A program made the translations under genes and the position numbers. From Agreia bicolorata (GTDB taxonomy: Bacteria > Actinomycetota > Actinomycetes > Actinomycetales > Microbacteriaceae), in the NCBI RefSeq assembly GCF_000938265.1, contig NZ_JYFC01000002.1:62001-126000 (forward strand): a DNA stretch of 64,000 bases, read 5' to 3'. The notes beneath the pieces are model-generated. The model did no database searches. It saw nothing but the letters and a program-made list of their open reading frames with translations, and had not been told where the DNA came from. Each line of letters starts with the position of its first letter. Positions within the stretch are counted from its first letter, which is position 1. Shown piece by piece: positions 1-8,041 of this stretch.

Positions 1-372
1 GAGCTCAACAGCGCGATCCCTGGCGACACCCGCGACACGACGACTCCGCGCGCGTTCGCGCTCGATCTCGCGACGCTCCTCACCACCGATGCTCTGGGGG
101 CGGCGCAGCAGTCGCAGCTCATCGATTGGATGACCGGCAACGCCACCGGTGCCGAGTTGATCACCGCGGGTCTGGATGCCGGATGGTCGGTCGCAGACAA
201 GTCGGGCGCCGGGGCGTATGGCACACGCAACGACATCGCACTTCTGTGGCCCCCGAGTGGTTCGCCGATCGTGCTCGTCGTGATGTCGAACCGCCCCACC
301 GAAGATGCCGACTACGACAACGCTCTGATCGCACGTGCCGCGGAGGCGGCTCTCGCGGGCCTGGGCTACTGA
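1..372 (+). CDS. Class A beta-lactamase, C-terminal part (5' end outside window)
   Basis: The frame is open from base 1 and codes for 123 residues before TGA. It opens with ELNSAIPGDTRDTTTP, which is the omega loop of class A serine beta-lactamases. The Asn170 position is visible, while Glu166 and the SxxK and SDN motifs lie before the window edge. A KSG triad (residues 67-69 of the fragment) stands for the KTG box. Known members hydrolyse beta-lactams outside the membrane or in the cell wall. The signal peptide is not visible. The next gene converges on it after 96 bases. Confidence 0.87.
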   Translation, partial: ELNSAIPGDTRDTTTPRAFALDLATLLTTDALGAAQQSQLIDWMTGNATGAELITAGLDAGWSVADKSGAGAYGTRNDIALLWPPSGSPIVLVVMSNRPTEDADYDNALIARAAEAALAGLGY

Positions 373-468
373 GCCGCGCTACGAATCCGCGCCCGTTCGG
401 TACGGATGCCGCCAGTCGGCCGGCAGCGAATGCGCCGCAGGGGCGCGGATGCCGGGTGAGGCCGGGGA

Positions 469-1137
469 TCACGCCACAGGCTCGCCCTGCCAGGTCTCCA
501 CGTGCCATCCCGCGGTGGGGCTGCCGGTGAGCACCACGATGCCCGTGTTCGCCAGGCCGTGGGTCGATGTGAACTCGGGGCCGAGATTGTCTGCTCGGCC
601 GGCCACCCACACGCGGATCGCGGCGTCGTGGTCGACGATCGCGACCGTGTCGCCATCCGGTCGGTCGCCCGATGAAGTCTGGTGAGACTGCCAGATCTCG
701 GCGATGCCGCGGTCGAAGCGCTCGAAGAAGTGGTCGCCACTGAATCCGCCGGGAACGGTGGCCGTGAAGTCGCCCTGCGCCCAGACCTGCATTGGCAGCG
801 CGTATGCCGACATCGCCTCGTGGTCGCTGCGGTCTTCGAGGTCGCCCGCCTCGATCTCGTGGATGCCCCCGATCACCGTCACGGACAGGCCCGTCTGGCG
901 CGCCAGGGGCTCGGCCGTGAGCTGGGTGCGGTGAAGAGTGGATGCGTAGAGGCCGTCGAGAGGCACGTCACGCAGCGCGTCGGCGAGGGCTTCGGCCTGT
1001 TCGCGGCCACGAGCGGTGAGTTCGGGGCCGGGCTGGGTCGTCGACAGGATGCCGGATTCGTTCGCAGTGGACTCGGCGTGCCGAATGAGGAGGATTCGAA
1101 TCAAGGAGTTCTCTATTGAATTCCATGTGTGCGACAT
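469..1137 (-). CDS. Histidine phosphatase family protein (phosphoglycerate mutase-like)
   Basis: A 222-residue protein with the N-terminal LLIRHAES signature (RHxE-type phosphohistidine site, about residues 15-22), followed by LTARGREQAEALADAL and YASTLHRTQLTAEPLA, typical of the branch 1 histidine phosphatases. These remove phosphate from small metabolites or proteins through a phospho-His. The substrate cannot be told from sequence. The ATG start is supported by a TAGGCT -10 box six bases upstream, suggesting a leaderless mRNA. It is divergent from the formaldehyde dehydrogenase gene across 55 bp. Confidence 0.85.
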   Translation of the reverse strand: MSHTWNSIENSLIRILLIRHAESTANESGILSTTQPGPELTARGREQAEALADALRDVPLDGLYASTLHRTQLTAEPLARQTGLSVTVIGGIHEIEAGDLEDRSDHEAMSAYALPMQVWAQGDFTATVPGGFSGDHFFERFDRGIAEIWQSHQTSSGDRPDGDTVAIVDHDAAIRVWVAGRADNLGPEFTSTHGLANTGIVVLTGSPTAGWHVETWQGEPVA

Positions 1138-1143
1138 AGACTC

Positions 1144-1149
1144 AGCCTA
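1144..1149 (-). promoter_or_regulatory. Leaderless-type -10 box TAGGCT for the histidine phosphatase gene
   Basis: On the minus strand TAGGCT is followed by exactly six bases and then the ATG at 1137. There is no Shine-Dalgarno sequence. This is the standard spacing for actinobacterial leaderless transcripts, and the same box and spacing recur before other genes in the window. Confidence 0.5.
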
Positions 1150-1153
1150 GCGA

Positions 1154-1172
1154 TGCCCCTCGTTTCGGGGCA
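1154..1172 (+). promoter_or_regulatory. Small hairpin in the leader of the formaldehyde dehydrogenase gene
   Basis: TGCCCC (1154-1159) and GGGGCA (1167-1172) can pair around a seven-base loop, just before the strong AAAGGAG ribosome binding site and the ATG at 1193. It could act in attenuation or mRNA stability, but the stem is short and the role is unproven. Confidence 0.25.
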
Positions 1173-1192
1173 CACGATCAAAGGAGATCCGC

Positions 1193-2404
1193 ATGGCAGG
1201 AAACAGAGCAGTCGCATACAAAGGACCGGGCGAAGTCGAGGTCATCGACATCGACTATCCCGTCTTCGAGTTGAAAGACGGGCCAGGGGTGAACCCCGCG
1301 AACGTCGGTCGCAAGGTGCCGCACGGAGCGATCATCAGAACGATCGCCACGAACATCTGCGGCTCGGATCAGCACATGGTTCGAGGCCGCACGACCGCCC
1401 CCGTGAACCTCGTTCTCGGTCACGAGATCACCGGCGAAGTCGTCGAAGTCGGCCCCGGGGTCGAGTTCATCAAGGTCGGCGACATCGTGAGTGTTCCTTT
1501 CAACATCGCCTGCGGTCGCTGTCGAAACTGCAAGGAGCGCAAGACGGGCATCTGCCTCAATGTGAACCCCGACCGGCCCGGTAGCGCCTACGGCTACGTC
1601 GACATGGGCGGATGGGTCGGCGGGCAGGCAGAGTTCGTTCTGGTTCCCTATGCCGACTGGAACCTGCTGAAGTTCCCCGATCGCGATCAGGCGCTCGAGA
1701 AGATCATGGACCTCACGATGCTGTCGGACATCTTCCCGACCGGATTCCACGGAGCGGTCACGGCGGGCGTCGGAGTGGGCTCGACCGTGTACGTCGCGGG
1801 CGCCGGCCCTGTCGGGCTCGCAGCCGCGACGAGCGCTCTGCTTCTCGGAGCGGCGGCGGTGATCGTCGGCGACTTCAACGACGATCGCCTGGCGCAGGCG
1901 CGCAGCTTCGGATGCGAGACGGTCAATCTGGGCGCCGGCGAGCTCGTCGACCAGATCGAGCAGATCCTCGGCGTTCCCGAGGTCGACTGCGGTGTCGATG
2001 CGGTGGGCTTCGAGGCCAGGGGTCATGGCGGTGGTGAGGCGCCCGCGACGGTGCTGAACTCGCTGATGGATGTGACGGCTGCCGGCGGAGCGCTGGGCAT
2101 TCCGGGACTGTACGTCACGGGTGACCCGGGCGGAGTGGACGAGGCGGCGAAGAAGGGTTCGCTCTCACTCAGCCTGGGAACCGGTTGGGCCAAGTCGCTG
2201 TCGTTCACCACGGGCCAGTGCCCGGTGATGAAGTACAACTACGGTCTGATGCAGGCGATCCTGCACGACCGCGTGCACATCGCCAAGAACGTGAACGCGA
2301 AAGCGATCTCGCTCGACGACGCACCTCGCGGCTACGCGGAGTTCGACGCGGGAGCGGCCACGAAGTACGTGCTCAACCCGAACGGCTACCTCGACGCGGC
2401 GTAG
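1193..2404 (+). CDS. fdhA: Glutathione-independent formaldehyde dehydrogenase (zinc MDR family)
   Basis: A 403-residue medium-chain dehydrogenase close to Pseudomonas putida FdhA, which oxidises formaldehyde to formate with tightly bound NAD. Visible features are Cys56 of NICGSDQH and His77-Glu78 of GHE (catalytic zinc), the structural-zinc cysteines 107, 110, 113 and 121, and the Rossmann motif GAGPVG near residue 200. The N-terminal motif AVAYKGPGEVEV and the length match this subfamily rather than ordinary alcohol dehydrogenases. An AAAGGAG site sits just before the ATG. The formate product would suit the formate-dehydrogenase-like gene nearby, which supports a C1-detoxification role. Confidence 0.88.
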   Translation: MAGNRAVAYKGPGEVEVIDIDYPVFELKDGPGVNPANVGRKVPHGAIIRTIATNICGSDQHMVRGRTTAPVNLVLGHEITGEVVEVGPGVEFIKVGDIVSVPFNIACGRCRNCKERKTGICLNVNPDRPGSAYGYVDMGGWVGGQAEFVLVPYADWNLLKFPDRDQALEKIMDLTMLSDIFPTGFHGAVTAGVGVGSTVYVAGAGPVGLAAATSALLLGAAAVIVGDFNDDRLAQARSFGCETVNLGAGELVDQIEQILGVPEVDCGVDAVGFEARGHGGGEAPATVLNSLMDVTAAGGALGIPGLYVTGDPGGVDEAAKKGSLSLSLGTGWAKSLSFTTGQCPVMKYNYGLMQAILHDRVHIAKNVNAKAISLDDAPRGYAEFDAGAATKYVLNPNGYLDAA

Positions 2405-2415
2405 CTGCTGCGGAT

Positions 2416-2461
2416 CGTTCCCTGAGCTTGTCGAAGGGCCCTTCGACAGGCTCAGGGAACG
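2416..2461. repeat. Near-perfect palindromic repeat element, copy 1
   Basis: A 46-bp palindrome of the form CGTTCCCTGAGCTTGTCGAA, a GGGCCC centre, then the reverse complement with one mismatch in the arm (CTTGTCGAA against TTCGACAGG). It resembles the TCGAAGGGC-type intergenic palindromes scattered through many high-GC genomes. It follows fdhA and may also act as its terminator. A second, decayed copy lies at 3739-3775. Confidence 0.8.
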
Positions 2462-2541
2462 GATGGGAATAGTTTTTCGGTAGCCCGCGTTCTCACTCAC
2501 ATATATGCAAACGCATAGAAAAGTTTGAGGAGTGGTTGACA

Positions 2542-3729
2542 ATGCAATTCGGAATCTTCACCGTCAGCGATGTGACGACTGACCCGACCACGGGCCGCAC
2601 GCCGGACGACACCGAGCGCACCAAGGCGATTCTCACGATCGCCCAGCACGCCGACCAGGCGGGCCTCGACGTCTTCGCCACCGGTGAGCACCACAACCCG
2701 CCGTTCGTCGCCTCCTCGCCGACCACCATGCTGGGCTACCTCGCCGGCGTGACCAAAGACATCGTGCTCAGCACCTCGACGACACTGATCACCACGAACG
2801 ATCCGGTGAAGATCGCCGAGGACTACGCGATGCTCCAGGTCATCAGCGACGGTCGTATGGACCTCATGATGGGCCGCGGCAACACCGGGCCGGTCTATCC
2901 CTGGTTCGGCAAGGACATTCGCAAGGGTCTCGAGCTCGCGACAGAGAACTACGCCCTGCTGCGCCGCCTCTGGGAGGAGGAGGTCGTCGACTGGGCCGGA
3001 AACTTCCGCACCCCGCTGCAGGGCTTCACGTCGACGCCGCGCCCCCTCGACGGAGTTCCTCCGTTCGTCTGGCACGGATCGATCCGCAGCCCCCAGATCG
3101 CCGAGCAGGCCGCCTATTACGGCGACGGCTTCTTCCACAACAACATCTTCTGGCCCATTCAGCACACCGAGCAGATGGTCAAGCTCTACCGCAGCCGTTA
3201 CGAGAGCTACGGTCACGGCCGCGCCGACCAGGCGATCGTCGGGCTCGGCGGGCAGTTCTTCGCCCGCAAGAACTCGCAGGCGGCGAAGGATGAGTTCCGC
3301 CCGTACTTCGACAACGCGCCCGTCTATGGACACGGCCCGTCGATGGAGGACTTCACCGCGCAGACCCCGCTCACCGTGGGATCGCCGCAGGAGGTCATCG
3401 ACCGCTACGCCGCCATGCGCGATCACGTGGGCGACTACCAGCGCCAGCTGTTCCTCATCGATCACGCGGGTCTGCCGCTGAAGACAGTGCTCGAGCAGAT
3501 CGACATCCTCGCCGAGGAGATCGTTCCCGCGCTTCGCAAGGAGAACGACTCCAAGCGTGCCGAGGGCGTTCCTAGCAACCCGCCGAGCCACGCCGAGCGT
3601 GTCGCCGCGGCCCGCGCGAAGGGCGCCGTCGCATCCACCCACGTCGGTGGCGAAGACGAGTGGACCGGCCTCACGGCCGAGGGCGGCACGAAGCCGCTCG
3701 CCAAGGCGGGCGCAGCCTTCGGCCTGTAA
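2542..3729 (+). CDS. LLM-class flavin-dependent oxidoreductase (luciferase-like, CE1758 family)
   Basis: A 395-residue TIM-barrel flavin monooxygenase with the typical N-terminal QFGIFTVSDV, the EHHNPPF motif and DGRMDLMMGRGN. These enzymes use FMNH2 supplied by a reductase to oxygenate small organic molecules. The substrate is unknown. The ATG at 2542 is preferred to the in-frame TTG at 2536, because the GAGGAG site is nine bases from the ATG but only three from the TTG. The gene lies between two copies of a palindromic repeat and between fdhA and the formate dehydrogenase gene, so it might produce formaldehyde by oxidative demethylation; that is inference. Confidence 0.85.
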   Translation: MQFGIFTVSDVTTDPTTGRTPDDTERTKAILTIAQHADQAGLDVFATGEHHNPPFVASSPTTMLGYLAGVTKDIVLSTSTTLITTNDPVKIAEDYAMLQVISDGRMDLMMGRGNTGPVYPWFGKDIRKGLELATENYALLRRLWEEEVVDWAGNFRTPLQGFTSTPRPLDGVPPFVWHGSIRSPQIAEQAAYYGDGFFHNNIFWPIQHTEQMVKLYRSRYESYGHGRADQAIVGLGGQFFARKNSQAAKDEFRPYFDNAPVYGHGPSMEDFTAQTPLTVGSPQEVIDRYAAMRDHVGDYQRQLFLIDHAGLPLKTVLEQIDILAEEIVPALRKENDSKRAEGVPSNPPSHAERVAAARAKGAVASTHVGGEDEWTGLTAEGGTKPLAKAGAAFGL

Positions 3730-3738
3730 GAAACCTGC

Positions 3739-3775
3739 GTTCCCTGAGCTTGTCGAACGGGCCGGCTCAGGGAAC
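3739..3775. repeat. Palindromic repeat element, copy 2 (degenerate)
   Basis: The outer arms GTTCCCTGAGC and GCTCAGGGAAC match copy 1 at 2416-2461, but the centre is shortened and altered (TTGTCGAACGGGCCG). The right arm supplies the TGA stop codon of the converging FdhF/YdeP-like gene, so the repeat overlaps coding sequence. Confidence 0.75.
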
Positions 3776-6064
3776 GAGCGCCGCCGCGGGCACCAGGCGC
3801 ACCACGACGGCCTTCGACACCGGGGTGTTGCTCTCGTCGGTCACCGAGTCGAGCGGCACGAGCACGTTCGCCTCGGGGTAGTACGCCGCGGCGCAGCCCC
3901 GGGCACTCGGGTACGACACCACCCGATACGAGCGCAGCACCCTCTCGATCCCGTCGTTCCACTCGCTGAACACGTCGACCAGCTGCCCGTCTTCGAGGCC
4001 GAGCTCGTCGAGATCGAGCGGGTTCACGAACACCACGCTGCGGCCCTTCTTGATGCCGCGATAGCGGTCGTTGAGGCTGTAGATCGTGGTGTTGTACTGG
4101 TCGTGCGAGCGCAGGGTCTGCAGCAGCAGCGTTCCCTCGGGGCGCACCACGGGCTCGAGGTGGTTCACCGTGATCATGGCCCGGCCCGTGAGCGTGTTGA
4201 ACGTGCGGCTGTCGCGAGGCCCGTTCGGCAGCACGAAACCGTCGATGTTGCGGATGCGCTCGTTGAAGTTCTCGAAGCCGGGAACGACGTTGGCGATGTG
4301 GTCGCGGATCAGATCGTAGTTCGCCTCGAAGCCGGCCCAGTCGATGGGCGACTCGTCTCCGAGAACGGCGCGCGCGAGCCGACTCACGATGGCCATCTCC
4401 GACAAGAGGTGGTTCGAGATCGGCTCGACCTTTCCGCTCGACGCGTGCACGGCGCAGACGGTGTCTTCGACGCTCACGAACTGAAGGCCGGATGCCTGCC
4501 GGTCGAGCTCCGTGCGCCCCTTTGTCGGCAGAATGAGCGCCTCCTCGCCGATCACAGCGTGCGAGCGGTTGAGCTTGGTCGACACCTGCACGGTGAGTCG
4601 CGTTCCGCGCATGGCGGCCTCGGCCACCTGACTGTCAGAGATGGCGGCCACGAGATTGCCGCCCATCGCGAACCACACCTTGATGTCTCCGCGGGCCATC
4701 GCCTTCATGGCGTTCACCGAGTCGAGTCCGTGCTTGCGCGGCGGATCGAATTCGAACTCCTTCTGCAGCGCATCGAGGAACGCATCCGGCATCTTCTCCC
4801 AGATGCCCATCGTGCGGTCGCCCTGCACGTTGCTGTGACCCCGGATGGGTGATGCCCCCGCACCCGGCTTGCCCATGTTGCCGCGAAGCAGCAGCAGATT
4901 CACGATCTCCTTGATCGTACTCACGGCCTTCTTCTGCTGCGTGATGCCCATGGCCCACGTGATGATCACCCGGTCGGCGGTGATGTAGCGCTCGGCCAAC
5001 TCATCGATCTCGGATGCCGTCAGTCCGGTCGCCTCGAGAACGTCCGCCTCGTCGAGATGATCGATATGTGCCATGAACTCCTCGAGCCCGGAGCAGTGCT
5101 CGGCCAGGAATTCGTGGTCCAGAACCGTTCCCGGGGCCGCACGTTCGGCATCCAGAACCCGCTTCGACAGCGCCTGCATAAGCGCCATGTCGCCGCCGAG
5201 CCGGATGTGCACGAACTGGTCGGCGATCTTCGTGCCGTGGCCCACGATTCCGCGCGGGCGCTGCGGATTCTTGTAGCGCATGAGCCCGGCCTCGGGCAGT
5301 GGATTGATGGCGACGATCTTGGCACCCTTGCGCTTGGCGTCTTCGAGCGCGGTGAGCATGCGCGGATGGTTGGTGCCCGGGTTCTGGCCCATCACGATGA
5401 TGAGGTCGGTGTCTTCGAAGTCGTCGTAGGCGATGGTGGACTTGCCCACGCCGAGGGTCTCGCCCATGGCGGTTCCGGTGGACTCGTGGCACATGTTCGA
5501 GCAGTCGGGCAGATTGTTGGTGCCGAAGGCGCGCACGAAGAGCTGGTAGGCGAACGCCGTCTCGTTGGCGGTGCGTCCGCTCGTGTAGAACGCCGCCTCG
5601 TCGGGGGACTCGAGTTCGTTGAGGTGCGACGCGATGATCTCGAACGCCTTCTCCCAGCTCACGGGCTCGTAGTGGTTCTTGCCCGCGGGCTTGTAGACGG
5701 GTTCCACGAGCCGGCCCTGCATTCCGAGCCAGTGCTCGGAGCGGGTGAGCAGGTCGTCGATGGAGTGCTGCCCCCAGAAGCTGCGGGGCACCGCGATGGG
5801 AGTCGCCTCCCAGGTGACCGCCTTGGCGCCGTTTTCGCAGAATTCGGCGGCCTTGCGCCTGTCGGGGTCGGGCCAGGCGCAGCTCGGGCAGTCGTACCCG
5901 TCTTTCTGGTTGAGGCCGAGCATCAGCTTCGCGGTGCGGGCCACGCCCATACCCTCGATCGCGGGAACCATCGAGTGCACGATTCCCGGAACGCCGACGG
6001 CCCAGGTCTCGCGGTGTCCGACCTCGAGCTGGCTGTCATCTTCGCGGGGAGGAGTGGTCGTCAT
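3767..6064 (-). CDS. FdhF/YdeP family molybdopterin-dependent oxidoreductase
   Basis: A 765-residue molybdopterin oxidoreductase alpha subunit of the FdhF/YdeP type, about the usual family length. Motifs include GYDCPSCAWPDP with a later CENGAKA (N-terminal Fe-S cysteines), DCSNMCHESTG, VMGQNPGTNHPR and GNMGKPGAGASPIRGHSNVQG, all typical of the bis-MGD binding core. Formate oxidation to CO2 is the likely reaction, but YdeP-type enzymes are not all proven formate dehydrogenases. No selenocysteine codon is seen. Its ATG overlaps the fdhD stop (ATGA), so the sulfurtransferase needed for maturation is translationally coupled. The C-terminus ends inside a palindromic repeat. Confidence 0.87.
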   Translation of the reverse strand: MTTTPPREDDSQLEVGHRETWAVGVPGIVHSMVPAIEGMGVARTAKLMLGLNQKDGYDCPSCAWPDPDRRKAAEFCENGAKAVTWEATPIAVPRSFWGQHSIDDLLTRSEHWLGMQGRLVEPVYKPAGKNHYEPVSWEKAFEIIASHLNELESPDEAAFYTSGRTANETAFAYQLFVRAFGTNNLPDCSNMCHESTGTAMGETLGVGKSTIAYDDFEDTDLIIVMGQNPGTNHPRMLTALEDAKRKGAKIVAINPLPEAGLMRYKNPQRPRGIVGHGTKIADQFVHIRLGGDMALMQALSKRVLDAERAAPGTVLDHEFLAEHCSGLEEFMAHIDHLDEADVLEATGLTASEIDELAERYITADRVIITWAMGITQQKKAVSTIKEIVNLLLLRGNMGKPGAGASPIRGHSNVQGDRTMGIWEKMPDAFLDALQKEFEFDPPRKHGLDSVNAMKAMARGDIKVWFAMGGNLVAAISDSQVAEAAMRGTRLTVQVSTKLNRSHAVIGEEALILPTKGRTELDRQASGLQFVSVEDTVCAVHASSGKVEPISNHLLSEMAIVSRLARAVLGDESPIDWAGFEANYDLIRDHIANVVPGFENFNERIRNIDGFVLPNGPRDSRTFNTLTGRAMITVNHLEPVVRPEGTLLLQTLRSHDQYNTTIYSLNDRYRGIKKGRSVVFVNPLDLDELGLEDGQLVDVFSEWNDGIERVLRSYRVVSYPSARGCAAAYYPEANVLVPLDSVTDESNTPVSKAVVVRLVPAAALVP

Positions 6065-6972
6065 GCGACACCGATGCTTTCACTAGGGAGGTTTTCGATA
6101 GGTGGAAGGTCGGACTCGAGAGGGGCCGATTCGAGAGGGGCCGATTCTAGGACCCGCTCGGCACCTGCGTAGATGACCATGGAGTCGCCGCGCAGGAAGC
6201 CGACGAGGGTGATGCCCAGCTCGCTCGCGAGCTCTGCGGCGAGCGACGAAGGAGCCGACACGGCGGCGAGCATCGGGACGCCCGCCATCGAGGCCTTCTG
6301 CATCAGCTCGAAGCTCGCCCGGCCCGACACCATAAGCACGGTTCCGCGTAGCGGCAGCAGGTTCTCGCGGGTGGCCCAGCCGATCACCTTGTCGACCGCG
6401 TTGTGTCGGCCCACGTCTTCGCGCAGCACGAGCAACTCGCCCGTCGCTCCGTCGAAGAGGGCGGCGGCGTGCAGCCCGCCGGTCTTGTCGAACACGGCCT
6501 GCTGCTCGCGAAGCCGATCCGGGAACGTCGTGAGCAGCGCGGCCTCGATGCGGAGGGCATCCGATTCGCTCGTGTACGCCGACGTCGTGCGCACCGCGTC
6601 GATCGACGCCTTGCCGCAGAGCCCGCACGAGCTCGTGGTGAAGAAATTGCGCTGCAGGCTCGGGTCGGGCGGTGCGACGCCCGGGGCGAGCGTGACGTCG
6701 AGAACGTTGTAGGTGTTCAGCCCCTCGTCTGTGGCGCCGGCGCAGTAGCGTGCCGCCGAGAACTGCTCTCCGCTCGAGATGACGCCCTCAGAGACGAGAA
6801 AGCCCGCGGCAAGGTCGATGTCGTCGCCCGGAGTGCGCATCGTGATCGCGAGCGACTGGCCGCCCACCCTGATCTCGAGCGGCTCCTCGGCGGCGAGTAC
6901 GTCTTCACGCACACTCTTGCTGCCCCCGACCGTGAGGCGGGTGACACGACGACGTACGGTGATTCTGCCCAT
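6061..6972 (-). CDS. fdhD: Formate dehydrogenase accessory sulfurtransferase FdhD
   Basis: A 303-residue FdhD protein. It has the N-terminal EEPLEIRVGG, MRTPGDDIDLAAGFL and the catalytic-loop TSSCGLCGKAS, whose CxxC cysteines carry sulfur from IscS to the Mo cofactor of formate dehydrogenases, and VLREDVGRHNAVDKVIG. It is the first gene of a two-gene operon with the FdhF-like oxidoreductase (4-bp overlap). The C-terminal tail after residue about 280 contains a duplicated SAPLE unit encoded by a 15-bp tandem repeat, outside the conserved fold. Confidence 0.93.
   Translation of the reverse strand: MGRITVRRRVTRLTVGGSKSVREDVLAAEEPLEIRVGGQSLAITMRTPGDDIDLAAGFLVSEGVISSGEQFSAARYCAGATDEGLNTYNVLDVTLAPGVAPPDPSLQRNFFTTSSCGLCGKASIDAVRTTSAYTSESDALRIEAALLTTFPDRLREQQAVFDKTGGLHAAALFDGATGELLVLREDVGRHNAVDKVIGWATRENLLPLRGTVLMVSGRASFELMQKASMAGVPMLAAVSAPSSLAAELASELGITLVGFLRGDSMVIYAGAERVLESAPLESAPLESDLPPIENLPSESIGVA
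6113..6142. repeat. 15-bp tandem duplication at the fdhD 3' end
   Basis: Two copies of a 15-bp unit (6113-6127 and 6128-6142) differ at one base (GACTCGAG against GATTCGAG, each followed by AGGGGCC). They encode the repeated SAPLE peptide in the FdhD tail and keep the frame. Confidence 0.8.
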
Positions 6973-7043
6973 ACAGCAGGCTTATCATCGATTCCCTGCC
7001 TCCGACAGGGCTGGCCGCAGCATCTCAGCGACTCGGTATCTCG

Positions 7044-7049
7044 TAGGCT
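7044..7049 (+). promoter_or_regulatory. Leaderless-type -10 box TAGGCT for mobA
   Basis: TAGGCT is followed by six bases (GATTGA) and then the ATG at 7056, with no ribosome binding site. Confidence 0.5.
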
Positions 7050-7055
7050 GATTGA

Positions 7056-7703
7056 ATGCTGCTCGACGCGATCGTGCTCGCGGGCGGAAGGTCCTCCCGT
7101 CTCTCGGGCGAGCCCAAGGCGCAGCTGCTCTGGCACGGCGCGACGCTGCTGCAGAACACGGTCGGCGCCTCTCTGCAGGTCGGTGCGCGGCGCGTGGTCG
7201 TCGTCGGGCCTGATGCGCCGGATGCGCCGGGCCGGGATGCGCGCGTGCGGTTCACGCGCGAAGACCCTCCGTTCGGCGGCCCCGCGGCAGCGATCGGCGC
7301 AGGCATGCGCGCCCTCGACGAGCAGCAGTCGCCCGCGGCCGATGTCGTGTTGGTGCTCGCGTGCGACATGCCCGAGGTCGCCCGCGCCGTCTCCGCGCTC
7401 GCCGAGTCGTTGCCTCTGGCCGGCTCCGACGGAGTGCTGCTGCTCGATTCCTCCGGCATGCGGCAGCCGCTCGCCGCCGTCTACGGCCGCCCGGCGCTGG
7501 CCGATGCGGTCGCGGGGCTGCGCGCATCCGGCACCCTCGACGGAGCGTCGATGCGCGCGCTCATCTCGAGCCTCGACCTGCGGGAGCTGGCAGACACGGC
7601 GGGCTCGACGCGCGACGTCGACACGTGGGCCGACGCCGCCGACTTCGGCATCGTGAACGCCGAGCACACTCCATCCACCGACGAGCAGAGGAGTCGAACA
7701 TGA
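7056..7703 (+). CDS. mobA: Molybdenum cofactor guanylyltransferase MobA
   Basis: A 215-residue nucleotidyltransferase with the N-terminal AIVLAGGRSSRLSGEPK (nucleotide-binding signature, Lys at about 21) and VLACDMPE, whose Asp binds the metal. It attaches GMP to Mo-molybdopterin to form the MGD cofactor required by the FdhF-like enzyme encoded nearby. It heads an operon with DUF6457 and moeA, joined by 4-bp ATGA and GTGA overlaps. It is divergent from fdhD across 83 bp. Confidence 0.88.
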   Translation: MLLDAIVLAGGRSSRLSGEPKAQLLWHGATLLQNTVGASLQVGARRVVVVGPDAPDAPGRDARVRFTREDPPFGGPAAAIGAGMRALDEQQSPAADVVLVLACDMPEVARAVSALAESLPLAGSDGVLLLDSSGMRQPLAAVYGRPALADAVAGLRASGTLDGASMRALISSLDLRELADTAGSTRDVDTWADAADFGIVNAEHTPSTDEQRSRT

Positions 7704-8041
7704 GCGACGACCGCCTGACCGAGAAACCCGACACCGAGAAGCCGGCGAAGCCCTCACGATCGCCGGAGGAGGTGGCCGAGATGACCGAGACCCTGGAACG
7801 CTGGAGCTCCTCCCTCGCTCGTGAGCTGGGAGTCTCCGACCTCGAGGTCGACATCGACGCGGTGCTGGCGCTCGCGGGGGTCGCGGCGCACGCGGTGCTG
7901 CGCCCGGCGGCTCCGCTCACCACCTACCTGGTGGGCTACGCCGCAGGCCGCGCCGCTGCGCTCGACGACGTGAGCGGCGAGCAGGCCACCGCGCGGGCGG
8001 CCGGGATCGCCGTCGATCTCGCGCGCAGCCTCGAAAGGTGA
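7700..8041 (+). CDS. DUF6457 domain-containing protein
   Basis: A 113-residue acidic protein with a charged N-terminal tail (about residues 1-30), then an alpha-helical domain (MTETLERWSSSLARELGVSDLEVDIDAVLALAG, TTYLVGYAAGRA). It matches the small actinobacterial DUF6457 family, which is usually found beside Mo-cofactor genes. The start overlaps the mobA stop and the stop overlaps the moeA start, so it is made together with both. No catalytic motif is visible. A structural or assembly role in Mo-cofactor insertion is inferred only from context. Confidence 0.8.
   Translation: MSDDRLTEKPDTEKPAKPSRSPEEVAEMTETLERWSSSLARELGVSDLEVDIDAVLALAGVAAHAVLRPAAPLTTYLVGYAAGRAAALDDVSGEQATARAAGIAVDLARSLER

Noticed and set aside
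5057-6172. Plus-strand open frame across the FdhF-like gene
   Set aside because: It is a shadow of the FdhF/YdeP-type gene, whose motifs on the minus strand are complete.
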